NCBI GenBank assembly: GCA_905221615.1
Contig: CAJNDT010004735.1
Coordinates: 62,001 to 126,000 of the forward strand
DNA length: 64,000 bases
From: Symbiodinium sp. CCMP2592
Lineage: Eukaryota > Sar > Dinophyceae > Suessiales > Symbiodiniaceae
Direction: 5' to 3'
Part shown: positions 19,196 to 30,379 of the stretch, in pieces
How the letters are laid out: each line of letters begins with the position of its first letter
Numbering within the stretch: the first letter of the stretch is position 1
Position numbers and translations under genes: made by a program
Notes under the pieces: model-generated
Database searches by the model: none
Told to the model about the DNA's origin: nothing
Seen by the model: the letters and a program-made list of their open reading frames with translations, nothing else

Positions 19196-19243
19196 GTTGC
19201 TTGCTTGCTTCGACGCTGTCTTGCGAAAGAGCAAGCAAGCAAC
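19196..19243 (+). repeat. Constant-loop hairpin, perfect 14-bp stem
   Basis: GTTGCTTGCTTGCT (19196-19209) / loop 19210-19229 / AGCAAGCAAGCAAC (19230-19243). The same arms occur at 22045-22092. Confidence 0.95.
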
Positions 19244-19298
19244 AACGACGCCGCCACGAGAAGAAAATCGCTTGTTTGTTGTTTCTTCTGCTCGTGGC

Positions 19299-19330
19299 AG
19301 AATGACGCTGTCTTGCGAAAGTGCGGCTGC
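19299..19330 (+). repeat. Decayed constant-loop hairpin
   Basis: Core TGACGCTGTCTTGCGAAAG at 19303-19321. Only GCAG/CTGC of the outer arms can pair, with unpaired bases between. Confidence 0.5.
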
Positions 19331-20019
19331 TTGGGCGGGGCAACCCTGCTCCTGAGGTTGCCTGCACTGCCCGGTCGCTTTGGATTCGTCGAGGCTGGGA
19401 AGGTCGGTCTAACAGAAACCTCTTCATTTCCTGAGTTTCCCACTGCGGACTGCTGGGCTTGGTTGGTTCAAGTTCAGAATTTCCGTTGTGTGGCCGAAAG
19501 GTCTTCGGGGTTCTGCTCAACCCGGTGTCCCGGTTTAGCTTCGTTGCCCACTGCTACTGTTTGGATTCTTGAATGATCCGTTCTTCCTCTTGAGAAGTCG
19601 CCATTGAGATGGCACACTTTGCAACCCTTCAGACGAGCTTAGCCAGCACCACTCCAAATGCGCGGCTTGTCTTGGCGGGACGGTGCCTGCGGCCTGTGCA
19701 AGCAACCTGCGAGTCCGTTGTGTTCGCCTAGGCAGCACTACTCCAAATGCGCGGCTTGTCCAACCCGCGAGTCCGTCGTGCTGGCCAAACGAGAAGCTGG
19801 CTCTTGACGTTCTGCCCTGCAGTCATCTTGGCTGCCTCGCCACAGAATGTGGCCGCTTGGAGGCTTGGACCTGCTCTGGTGGTATCAGCATGATGACAGC
19901 CGCGATGGCGCGGATGATGGTTCCTGTGGAGCGCCGCTAGCACAAGGGGTGGCACCGTCTGCAAGTCTCCACAGGGATTGGCCACCGTCGAGACGCGGGA
20001 GCTCCTCGATTGCTTGGCG
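19331..20019. other. No gene seen
   Basis: Contains a ~95-bp direct duplication around CACTCCAAATGCGCGGCTTG (about 19641 and 19738). Open frames are short and discordant. Confidence 0.5.
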
Positions 20020-20715
20020 CGTTAAATACTTTGCGGCATCTGGCGGGTTTCCTAGTGAAGTAGGGTGTTTCACTTCGGAACGGTGTTTTTACCAAATCCC
20101 TAATGACTGCACTGCCTTTCGCTGCTGGAATCCCGGCGCCACGGATCGCGCAGCAGCTCAGCGAGGTGGACCCGTTTGTGGTATAGGATAGATCTTAAAT
20201 CCCCAATCATCCTTTGAGAGACCCGTGTTGTGACTGCCGCTTGGGAATGTTTGCCAGATGCCGCCGGGTTTCTTCTTCTGAGATAGTATACCTTGGGTTG
20301 ATACACAGGGTGTCACCGAAGCCTGGGGCTCTCGATGAATGTCTGCAGCTAGAATCAATCTTTCTGGAGGAGGCTCTGGACCACCATGATCCCTGCATTA
20401 GTCCTACTACTAGGCCTAAGGACCCATGAGCCCCTGGCGTTCCCCTGGAGTCTGTTGAATCGGCTAAGTAACATACGCTGGCCTGTTGTGGTTTGAGATG
20501 AAGAGCGAAACCCTAATTCCCGACTCCTTTCAGAGACCAGTGTTGCGACTTCCGTTTGGGGATGTTTGTCAGCTGCCGCTATGTTTCTTCTTCCATGATA
20601 CTATACCCTGGGTTGGTACAGTGCGTGCTATGGAGGCTCGGGGCTCCCGATGAACCTTTGCAACTACAACCAGCCATTTTCACAAGGCTCCGGACCGCCG
20701 TAACTCGTGTATGAC
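20020..20715 (+). repeat. ~0.7 kb direct repeat, copy 1 (itself a dimer of ~325-bp units)
   Basis: Matches 21290-22025 at an offset of 1271 bp with few differences. Within each copy, the segment starting CTTTGAGAGACC.GTGTTG (20213) is repeated in diverged form at 20527, giving a four-unit structure. No convincing frame. Confidence 0.85.
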
Positions 20716-20952
20716 CTCTCCCAGCACCTCACCAGGCCACCTCTCCGATGCTGACGACGAAGGCCGGGGAGGGTCGCCTGGGAAGAGTAATCCGGTCTAG
20801 GTCCAGGTTCCTCCCGCGCTGGCTCTCCACCCCCAACCCGACTCCGAAATGCTTCGTGATGCAGTGTAAGGTCTGTTGTTCTGCATAGATCGAAGTCAAA
20901 TCGCAGGCTTCTGTGGTCTCACTTGATCTTGCGAACTCCCACGAACCAGTTG

Positions 20953-20981
20953 TATGTGTGTATGTGTGTGTGTGTGTGTGT
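20953..20981. repeat. (TG)n microsatellite
   Basis: TGTATGTGTATGTGTGTG-type run between the two 0.7 kb repeats. Confidence 0.9.
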
Positions 20982-21289
20982 TTGTGTGCTAAAGAGACAA
21001 CGCATTGCACGAAGCGTGCATTTATGAAGCACATGGATCCGTCAACGGAGCAGGAGTGCACCATGAAGTTGTGAGGTACCGTGGGCGTCTCAGGCCGATT
21101 GACAATCGAAGGCTGCCGAGCGAGAACTATGATGGGCGAACCGTCAACGGCAACTTCAAGTGCTCGCATTGGTACATTGGTGCGGCGGAAGCGTAGTGAT
21201 TCCCAATGCCTCGGTGTTCTCCTCCTGGCCGCGACGTCCTGTGAGCAGACAAAGGCTCATCGAGACGCAGGAGCTCCTCGATTGCGTGG

Positions 21290-22025
21290 CACGTTAAATA
21301 CTTTGCGGCATCTGGCGGGTTTCCTGGTGAAGTAAGGTGTTTCACTTCGGAACGGTGTCTTTCCAAATCCCTAATGACTGCACTGCCTTTCGCTGCTGGA
21401 ATCCCGGCGCCACGGATCGCGCAGCAGCTCAGCGAGGTGGACCCGTTTGTGGTATAGGATAGATCTTAAATCCCCAATCATCCTTTGAGAGACCCGTGTT
21501 GTGACTGCCGCTTGGGAATGTTTGCCAGATGCCGCCGGGTTTCTTCTTCTGAGATAGTATACCTTGGGTTGATACACAGGGTGTCACCGAAGCCTGGGGC
21601 TCTCGATGAATGTCTGCAGCTAGAATCAATCTTTCTGGAGGAGGCTCTGGACCACCATGATCCCTGCATTAGTCCTACTACTAGGCCTAAGGACCCATAA
21701 GCCCCTGGCGTTCCCCTGGAGTCTGTTGAATCGGCTAAGTAACATACGCTGGCCTGTTGTGGTTTGAGATGAAGAGCGAAACCCTAATTCCCGACTCCTT
21801 TCAGAGACCAGTGTTGCGGCTTCCGTTTGGGGATGTTTGTCAGCTGCCGCTATGTTTCTTCTTCCATGATACTATACCCCTATACCCTGGCTTGGTATAA
21901 TGCGTGCTATGGAGGCTCGGGGCTCCCGACGAACCTTTGCAACTACAATCAGCCATTTTCACGAGGCTCCGGACCACCGTAATCCCTGGGATGACCTCTC
22001 CCGGCACCTCCTCAGGCCGCCTCTC
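21290..22025 (+). repeat. ~0.7 kb direct repeat, copy 2
   Basis: Near-identical to 20020-20715. Similarity ends at CTCTCCGATGC, just before the constant-loop hairpin at 22037. The intervening 20716-21289 is unique. Confidence 0.85.
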
Positions 22026-22036
22026 CGATGCCGGTC

Positions 22037-22100
22037 TTTGGGACGTTGCTTGCTTGCTTCGACGCTGTCTTGCGAAAGAGCAAGCAAGCAACGACCCAAA
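22037..22100 (+). repeat. Constant-loop hairpin, 22-bp stem with one mismatch
   Basis: Left arm 22037-22058 and right arm 22079-22100 pair at 21 of 22 positions around loop 22059-22078. This is the longest stem of the family and the last copy I see in the window. Confidence 0.95.
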
Positions 22101-22375
22101 CACGAGAAGAATGTGCGTGTGTGTAAAAAAAGCCAAGTCTTCAGGAAGATTTTAAGATGTGCCATGGCTGATCAGAGACCAGTCAGTCACCTGTGACTCT
22201 GTCCTCATTCGCAGCTCTATTATTGTGAAGTCAGTGAAGCTTCTTGCAATAACGCCATTTTCCGCAGCTGGTGTTTCCGCTGGTACAGTGAGGACGATGT
22301 GAGGCGTTCCACCCTTCATAACTTGAGAGGCAGGAATGCCAAGGACGAGTGGCCAGTTCTTGGCCAGGCACATTT

Positions 22376-22377
<2 letters not shown>

Positions 22378-22407
<30 letters not shown>
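22378..22407. repeat. (TA)n microsatellite
   Basis: About 15 TA units. Confidence 0.95.
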
Positions 22408-22413
<6 letters not shown>

Positions 22414-22570
22414 GTATAGTATCCATATATTATGCATTTGCCAATCCCTCTGACAAGTTGCCACTTGACCTGTTGAGTCAGGCTCTGAGCCCTCACGCTA
22501 GGCGGATCTTGATTAAGCGTTCCCACACACAGGGCATAGAGTGAACTACATCGAGTCAAGTGTATGGTAC

Positions 22571-22800
22571 AAAGATGACTCCACGACTCCGTGACTCTAT
22601 CTCACTACAACTCTATGACTTTATGACTCATGACCCATGGACTCTATGACTCTTGATTCTGTGACTTTACGATCCTATACACTGACTCTATCTCACTACG
22701 ACTCTATGACGCTATGTCACTGCAACTCTATGACTTTATGACTCATGACTCATGGACTCTATGACTCTTGATTCTGTGACTTTACGATCCTATACACTGG
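22571..22800. repeat. GACTCTAT-type tandem repeat, two ~115-bp higher-order copies
   Basis: Built from variants of ACTCTATGACT. A longer unit ending TTCTGTGACTTTACGATCCT occurs twice. Confidence 0.9.
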
Positions 22801-22869
22801 ATCTATCACATAGCCCCACACTCTTCGCTGATGATGCTTTCGGGCCAATTGTCTTCTAGTTAGTTTCAT

Positions 22870-23310
22870 GGTGGCACGATATTAGTGATATGATGGCACG
22901 ATTTTTAATGTTATGATGGCACGATTTTTAGTGTTATGATGGCACGATACTAGTGTTATGATGGCACGATTTTTTAGTGTTATGATGGCACGATGTAAAG
23001 TGTTATGTATGACACGATTTTTAGTGCTATGATGGCACGATTTTCAGTGTTATGATGGCACGGTTTCTAGTGTTATGATGACAGGATTGCTAGTGTTTTG
23101 ATGGCACGGTTTTTTGTGTTATGATGACAGGATTTCTAGTGTTATGATGGCACGAATTTAAGTGTTATGATCTATTTTTAGTGTCATGATGGCACGATGT
23201 AAGTGTTATGATTGCACGACTTTAGTGTTATTCTAGACACAAATTAGGTGCTGTGATGACACGGTTTTAGTGCTATGATTGTCACAAATCAGGTGTTATG
23301 ATGACACAGA
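22870..23310. repeat. Tandem array of a ~22-24-bp unit (GATGGCACGATTTTTAGTGT)
   Basis: About 18 diverged copies of TTATGATGGCACGATTTTTAGTG, AT-rich, drifting towards ATGACACGG/CACAAATTAGG variants at the right end. Confidence 0.95.
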
Positions 23311-23469
23311 CTCAACGGTTCTAAAGAGAGCATGCTACTTACTGTTAGAGGCAGCCCCTAACATGTGACCGTGCAAAGCAATGCAACGCTGTCACCAAAG
23401 TCAGAAGCTCTGGGAAGAAGCTGAAGCATGTGCCCCGAAATGCAGCAAGCCACGAAGTCTGTCCCCGAC

Positions 23470-23720
23470 GAGCTGGAGCTCCTTGAGAGAAGCCCCTGTG
23501 GCAAGTCGATCATCACAAGCCTGCGAGGCGCTGCGTCAGAGTCCAAGAGCATCCAAGACCCAAGAGCCAGACCTTGGAGGACAGCGCCTGGCCCTCCCTG
23601 ACGAGGATGCCACCTGCCCGGGCCCGGATGCACCCCGGAAAAGCGCGCACAGACGCCCCGCGCCACCAGCCTTTGTCGGCACCACCGATGACTTCCCACT
23701 CCATCGATGGCTTCCAATGG
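23470..23720 (-). CDS. Exons of a gene with a WEVxGGADKGG domain (partial)
   Basis: On the - strand, MEWEVIGGADKG (exon ending at 23671) joins GILVREGQALSSK (exon 23573-23613) across a 57-nt GC-AG intron (23614-23670). This WEVxGG(A/S)DKGGIxVR motif is one I know from many Symbiodiniaceae proteins; its function is not established. Further 3' on the - strand, ELQLVGDRLR (about 23465-23495) fits the next segment of the same domain, but the joining splices are not resolved. 5' exons are not identified. Confidence 0.45.
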
Positions 23721-25850
23721 TGCGCGCAGATGGCTGGACTACTGTCAATCGTTGCTAAATCGAGGCTGACCTTACAGTGGGCTTTTCCGGCGGCTAATGC
23801 ATGCTCAGGAATGCTACATGTGTCGGAAAATCCAATCGTGGAAGCGAGCCAAAGTGAGCTACAACACCACACAACAGGCTGCGAACTGCGGGATTCGATG
23901 CTTGCTGGCGCAAAGCCGCTAAGGTTTCTAGGGCCCCTGCTTTGCGCTGGCCCGATCTCACCATGCTCAGTCGGGCCATCGCTGCACGAACGATCAAAAA
24001 TGAAGCTGCGGTGCTTGCTACAGAACTGCCGATCGTCTGCTCTGTGTGCAACTGATCGTGGTGTAGTTGATACAGTGGAGGGCTGAAACCAGTCAGGTGT
24101 ACATGCGAAATGTCAAAGCTTCGTCATGTTGATCAGAACCACAAGGCGGTGCACAAGTCAGTCGAGCACCCAGAAATTGTGAGAGTGCTCATGACCCATA
24201 AACACGCAGCAGAGATTGATCAAGTATCAAATCTGGCAGCCTGCCTGCGGATAGCTTAACAGCGTTCCGATGCGCAGCAGCCCCTGTCGAGAACTTCCGG
24301 CAGCACCCCACGAACACGATAAGAAACATGCCTAAACCAAAGGACCTGAGACATGCAGTGAACGGCGCACTCTGAATGACAACTCGCAGAAAGCAATTTG
24401 GCTTGGTGCGAACCTGCACCACAATGTCCATGGAAGCATTGACCATATCCAGGCCGAGAATGCATGCCTGGAGTCAACAAAAGCCCATAGTCGCAGCTGA
24501 GCCTCAAGCAGCCTGGGTTTGAGCTACAAAGGTTCGAGGAGAGCAAACCCTGCGAGCGGAGAAAGCCACTCGGAGTCATCGCAGTCTGGGAATCTAATCT
24601 CGAGGCTCTGTCACGACTCAGGCGATTCTTGGCCTCGAGAACACTGCAACCACGGCCGTAGCTCTGCAGTAGGCTGCTAGCTTCGTATATCCCACGGTGA
24701 CAGTAATGATACTGGTGATGGTGATCATGAGAATGATCTGTTGGAGCCGCCAAATTCGACTAGCTCCATTTACCTGTGTTCTGGGCCATCTCAGAAGTCT
24801 ACTGTTCTGCCCACAGAGCATGACAGGCGCGACAACCGCAATGCTTAGCTGATCGCACCTCCCTAGCGCCTGCTACAGGCACCTAAGACCTCTGCTGGAA
24901 AGCTACTTGCTCACGAAGCACCAGGAAGCAAGGGCATCTCCCGGTTGCCTGCATCTCCCTGGCCCAAACCTCAGGGTTCGTGCCGACCTGCAGCCGGTCT
25001 CACGCTGAAGACTTGCACTGCGCATGGCAGTTGCATCCCTAAACTTCCTAAACCCTTTTCCTAGCCTCAAGCTGGAACCGGCTAACATTCCGTCGCCTCC
25101 GGGTTCTCGATTGGATGCATTATGGCCAAGAATTGCGACCTTGTCCCATCAATACATGCAGAAGTACAGGAAATGGCTTCGCTCCAACCGAATCGGGTCT
25201 GGGGGTTGTGTACAAGGTGCCTATCTTTCAAGCGTGCTTTCTGGGTTCACGGTTCGCGTTGTGCATTTTTTGGAAATTGCTGCCTTCCCGCAGACCAGTT
25301 CCCTCCAATAGTACCCATTTGTGAGTTAATTCTGAGCGGTCTCTTTAACCGTCCTGACCATCGATACACCATCCCCTTGCAAGTTCCTCACATGCTTGTC
25401 TACATGCCGTGCGACAGAGCGACAACCCAATTCCTCGGCTTCTGACGCCACCTCACCGTCATGGGCACCGAGCTGAAGGGCCTGTGAGATTCGGCCAATG
25501 GCGGCGCACAGGCGCACAATCACAAAACTACATATGACTACGCCGCATGACGACGGGTTGAGTCCAAACACAACTTTGTGAATAAGGCCATGGCGATGTC
25601 GATCTGCGGCTTCTGCAACAAGGAGTTAACTTCACAAGCAGCATCACCGCTCACAGTCCAACAGCTCTTGCAACGCGTTGAAGTCTTCGCTCAAGGTATT
25701 GCACAGAGGATGGTCAGCTGCTGTCGCATCACATCTACAGCAGCCTCGAAGCCCATCTCCCGCATTGAAGCACAGGCGTCTGCCAAAGAGACCCTGTCAA
25801 AAGTTGCGCACAAGGCGGAGGAGCAGAGCTGACGTCAGATGCCGAGGCTG
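23721..25850. other. No gene resolved
   Basis: Short frames on both strands. By orientation of the neighbours it may contain upstream exons of the - strand WEVxGG gene, but I could not support any. Confidence 0.4.
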
Positions 25851-25874
25851 CTAAGGTCGGTGCCGGCTGTGGGT

Positions 25875-26145
25875 CTCCAGGATGGGCTCGGAGAACTCCA
25901 CAAAGTCAGCCAACCCTCCCAGCCCAGGAAATCCATCAATGCCATCACCAGGGACCACAGCTCTTCGTCGGCCTTCTTCGTCAGAGTCGGGCTCGTTCAT
26001 CACGGGATTTCCACCAGAGCTCTTGGCCTGACAAAGCTTTAGGCTCTCTCGGAACACGGCAGTCAAACGCAGAATGGAGAAGGCGATTCCCAGAAGGGTC
26101 ACAGATAGGACCAAGAAGGAGAAGGCTCTTCCTGAGGATGTAAAG
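25875..26145 (-). CDS. Candidate exon of a membrane protein
   Basis: The - strand frame has a hydrophobic span AFSFLVLSVTLLGIAFSILR typical of a transmembrane helix, then an acidic Asp/Glu segment (MNEPDSDEEGRRR) and PGLGGLADFVEFSEP. It reads like protein rather than noise, but the flanking splice sites were not resolved. A second protein-like - strand piece (VDDKESESFSRWLAGTSM) lies at about 26520-26590, possibly the same gene. Confidence 0.3.
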
Positions 26146-28947
26146 AAGACCAGTGGGCACCAATTTCGCTGTACGCTGTCGACCCTGTGTTTCCCACGGT
26201 TCCAGGGCTCGGCTTGCCTTTCACCTTGGGGGTTCTGCGCAGAGTTTCGCGAGCATTCGCGCATGTGGAACTGCTGACATTGTGCGACAGCCGAAGACAG
26301 CCGAAGCCGAGAACTCAACATGCTCAACCCCAAATGATGTGCTCGTGCATACATGCGGTTCTAAAGTTGCAGGATCCACAGTTGGCGAAGGCATGGAATC
26401 AACATTCGAGGAGTAATGGAGAACAACACGTCACACGAGCTTCTCCAATTGAGCTTCTTTGGTGGGAAGATGATGTCTCCTGCTTGGATTGATGCACTTC
26501 TTTGCCTTCTCCAACAGGTCAGCCACTGCATGGAAGTTCCTGCCAGCCACCGTGAAAAACTCTCGCTCTCCTTGTCATCAACCAGTATCATGACCTAGGT
26601 AGTTTTTGCTATCGAGCTCTGCTGCAGCAGGAACCGACGAGCCCATGAAACATTACCAGCGTCGTGCCGAACGTTCTGCCGAGGCTCTCCATCCCGTGTT
26701 GGTCATCTGTGGACCTGGGTGAAGAACCAGCATGCAGCCTGCTCGACCGTGAAATTGCACGAAAGACAGCCTTCGACATTTTTCAGCCTGGACTGTATTC
26801 CAACATATTCCAGCGTGGCCACAACAACAAGGACAGGCTACGAGTTCAAGCATGGACTGAGGTTGCCGCGGTTGCGTTGGCTCTGGGAAAGAACCGAGGA
26901 CAAGAAAGATGGTGTAGCCCTGGGCAACAATGCATTCCGTTCGTTCGGTTCTGGCTCATGTTTCTAGAATCGTGACTCTTGCAAGTCACCCAAAAGTTCA
27001 CGATGGCCCTGTCCACGGCAAGAACTATTTCGGGAAAGACGGCAACACAGAAAGCTGTGGCAGCAGCACGATTTCGTGCATTGTGGCAAATCCCTTTGCC
27101 CCAAGCTTAAGCATCCAGTACAAAGCATGATGCTCGCATTTGCAGGGTTTCAGAATTTGGCCAAATTCCAAGTCGTGCTCCCGCCTGGGGTAGCCTCAGA
27201 CTCCCTGCTGGTATGACTTGGACTTCCAACTGCTCTTTGACTGCTTGGGGTCTCCGCTGGCATAGCATCTTGAAACTATGACGCGAACGAGCCCAGCTAG
27301 ACCAAGGACAGGGCCTCCGCCTGGAGCTGTGCCAACCAGGCCTTTGTCATCGTCAACCCACAAACAGTAAACACGCATGCTCAGACTTCCTAGTCAAACG
27401 CGGCCGGCGGGCAGCCAAGTAGAAAGGACCAACTTGCGCTGGCCTCCAGGCATCCACAGACACTTTGGGGCTCCACAGACATTTTTTCGCAGTTGTGGGG
27501 CTGCACCAACTCGCATCCTACGCCAGGCACAATTCACTTGTTCTGTGACAGGTCTGTGCATGTTGGATATCTCGCGCCAAGCGAAATTGTCTGCTAAGGT
27601 ACTCGCGTAATTTAGAATAGCTCGGTGGTCTGACGGTCTGAGCGGGCGATGCTGGACTTTGCAGTTGGTTGTTGCTGTGGCATGCCGGCCGGTGTAATCC
27701 AGGTTGGCCTGCTGCTCGCTGTCACGTGACTTGTCGAGCGGCCAAGCTCTCAAACAACACAGAGCTCCGTAGAGAAGTCAAGCTACGAGACACAAGGCCC
27801 TCTGCGGCCCTCGTCTGTCGACGTGTGCTCTTTCAGGTGCTAGCGGCACGAGTGTTCAAACGCAGCAATCACATGACGCTGGAGCGGTTCTTGCAGCCCC
27901 TGCTGGCGAAACAGGCATGGCGACTTTAGTGGCACTAAGTTTGCTGCTACTCCCGACGGCCAAGATGGAACAGACATGCACAGGCAGTAGGAGGATGGGA
28001 GGATGACCAGGGACGGGATTCGTATCTGATCTGCAGCACACTCGTCAGTTGCCTCTTCCTGGTGGAGTTTAGGTTCCACCACCCATCCAGCACCTGCCAA
28101 AGCTCTGCACACGATCGCGGACGTTAAGCTACAGTGCATCTTTGCATAGCTGACGCCCAGTCATATCCGAAGATGTCAATCACTGCTGGAGGTATCCTCA
28201 GGACATAGACTGGTGCAACCTGCATCTGGCCACCCAACCATTCTCTGAGACAAAGCTTTCAACTCCATTCCTGTGTCCAAACCCAAACCCATCTTTTACA
28301 TGACCCAGACTGAAAGAAGTCAGCTTTTTTCACGCAGCGTTATCAAACGTACCATGCGCAAACGACAAACACTTGTTTCTGATCAGGTTATCCTGACAGC
28401 AATGCGAGGTTGGGCAACCATCCTGTGGAATCCCTTCGAACACAGTCCGAGCAAGCGGCACACAAGGTTACTGTAGGGTGTGTCATGGAGCTACTGCAGC
28501 TAGTCAAGAAAGGCATAAGTCGAAGATTTCCACTGGCCGTTGCCCAATAGTGACGTTGCACTCTGAACGCTGCGAGGAGTCTTCTGGGTCGCCACACTGA
28601 ATTCGACGCGCTCCGCTCCGTCGCGGTCGCTACGGGACTCAGCTACACCTTGGAAAAGCAGCCGGTCTCCGCCTCGTCCAAGCATCGACGCAAAAGAGCA
28701 GCACCAGTAGCAGCAACAATGACAAGGATGACATTCTGGCAATGACAGCTGCAATCCCAAAACCAAACCCCACAGCAAAAAACAGTCAGCGACACTACAA
28801 CGTGAGTTAGACTAGCGCCAGAGGGCAGTTGCCGTCGTCGCAGTATAGTAGCAGCAGCAGTGGCCACAGCCGTAGCCGTAGCGTAGCAGTAGCAGTAGTG
28901 GCGGTATCGGTTGTGCCCGTAGCCGTAGCCATACAGGTAGCAGCAGC

Positions 28948-28988
28948 AGTGGGAGTGGGAGTGGGAGTGGGAGTGGGAGTGGGAGTGA
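28948..28988. repeat. (GGGAGT)n tandem repeat
   Basis: About seven 6-bp units within a longer AGCCGTAGC/AGTAGCAGC-rich region. Confidence 0.9.
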
Positions 28989-29845
28989 CAGAAGGAGCAG
29001 GAGTCGCCATAAAGGCAGGAGTGGGAGTGGGAGCAGAAGTAGTACTGTTACTGGTACTGGTATCAGTTCTACTATCAAGCAGCTCCATGCTTACCAACTG
29101 CACTCGCTCAACACCTTCTCAAAATGCCACAGGCAGCGCAGTGACACGACGGCAGTCTTTCGTACCCTGACAGGCGCCATGGTGAGCCGCAGCGTCCGAA
29201 CAGCATCACATCTATACAGTACACATGCCACGGCTGTTCTTTCACACCTTCTTTCCAACGCATTCATTCCACCCGTATTTACAGTATGTTCCTGTGTCCC
29301 ACTGTATTTTTGCCTCAACGTCTACCTGTCAACTTTGCAAACTCGAACTTGTGATTTCCGCGTGGTCGGGTGCTAGGGGGGTGGAGGGTCGGCTGGGCAG
29401 GATGATAACGATACCCATTGTGCACACACCAAACACTGCTTCAAAAGCAAACCCTCATCACCCCAGGTGTGGGCTTTAGGGTGTTGCTTTCTGAGCCACT
29501 CTTACGGACAGCTGGCAGTGTATTTTGCCGGGGATTCGCGTCTTAAAGGTGCTGAAGCCTTCCTGGAATCACCTTACGGCATTTTCCCACAAGGCTCCCT
29601 GAGCCCCTGCCCATTAGAGTCAGGGAGCCTGGAAGCTGCGACCGGCCCGGAATTTGTCAAGGGGCTACTACTACCTCTGCAAATCGTCGTCGCGCTGGAG
29701 GAGGAGGCGTCCAAGTATAAGCATTGGCGGCGCAAGTGTAAGCATGAGTAAAAGTACAAGTACAAGCGCCAGTACCGGTATAGGTACAGGTACAAGCCGA
29801 AACCCAGGCGAGTGGACAGGTGGGTGGGTCGGAAGGTGGGTAAAG

Positions 29846-29950
29846 TGGGTAGGTGGGTAGGTGGGTAGGTGGGTAGGTGGGTAGGTGGGTAGGTGGGTAG
29901 GTGGGTAGGTGGGTAGGTGGGTAGGTGGGTAGGTGGGTAGGTGGGTAGGT
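29846..29950. repeat. (GGGTAGGT)n tandem repeat
   Basis: About 13 units of 8 bp with four-G-run spacing able to form G-quadruplexes on the + strand. Followed by AGCTAGCTAGCTAGG and GGCAGGCAGGAAGG simple sequence to 30050. Confidence 0.95.
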
Positions 29951-30379
29951 GGGCAGGTGGGTGGTCGGGCAGGGTAGGGTAGTGCTAGCTAGCTAGCTAG
30001 GCTAGGAAGGTCGGTAAGGAAGGCAGGCAGGAAGGCAGGCAGGCAGGTAGGATCGTGAGCAGTAAACAAGCAAGTCAAGCCATTATCAAATGAAGTAAGG
30101 AAGCAGTTATCAGTTATCATAACAAGGAGACAAGCGAAGGTAGCATTTCGTCATTGCCGAAGTGTTTATTGAGCACTTGCAACAGTCGGTCACACGGCAA
30201 GCAACAAGTTTAAGACCTGTGCTGCAATCTTGCAACTCGGAGCATCTGTTTCTGCGTTTCTTGCAGAGTCGATTGAGCTCAACATGGGCCAGATGCAAAC
30301 CAAGCTCAAGGCCAGCGTCCGCGACCGAACGCGTCAAACAGCAGGAGCACCACCTGCAAAAAGGCACACAGAACAGGCG

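Larger units (their letters stand above)
26600..30050. other. Unresolved stretch, repeats towards the right end
   Basis: Short frames only. A - strand piece at 27210-27378 (WVDDDKGLVGTAPGGGPVLG) may be an exon. From 28.8 kb the DNA becomes simple-sequence-rich. Confidence 0.35.

Noticed and set aside
20665-20700. CAGCCATTTTCACAAGGCTC (also 21948) as a relic of the dinoflagellate spliced leader
   Set aside because: It shares only AGCCATTTT with the leader; the rest does not match, and it is part of the 0.7 kb repeat.
1551-22100. Recurring peptide VDAVLRK(L/F) in many short + frames
   Set aside because: It is just the translation of the hairpin core; neighbouring residues differ and the frames have no other coding signal.
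22870-23310. CRISPR-like array
   Set aside because: Units are contiguous and diverged with no unique spacers, in a eukaryotic context.
29846-29950. Telomeric repeat
   Set aside because: The unit is GGGTAGGT, not TTTAGGG or TTAGGG, and it is internal.
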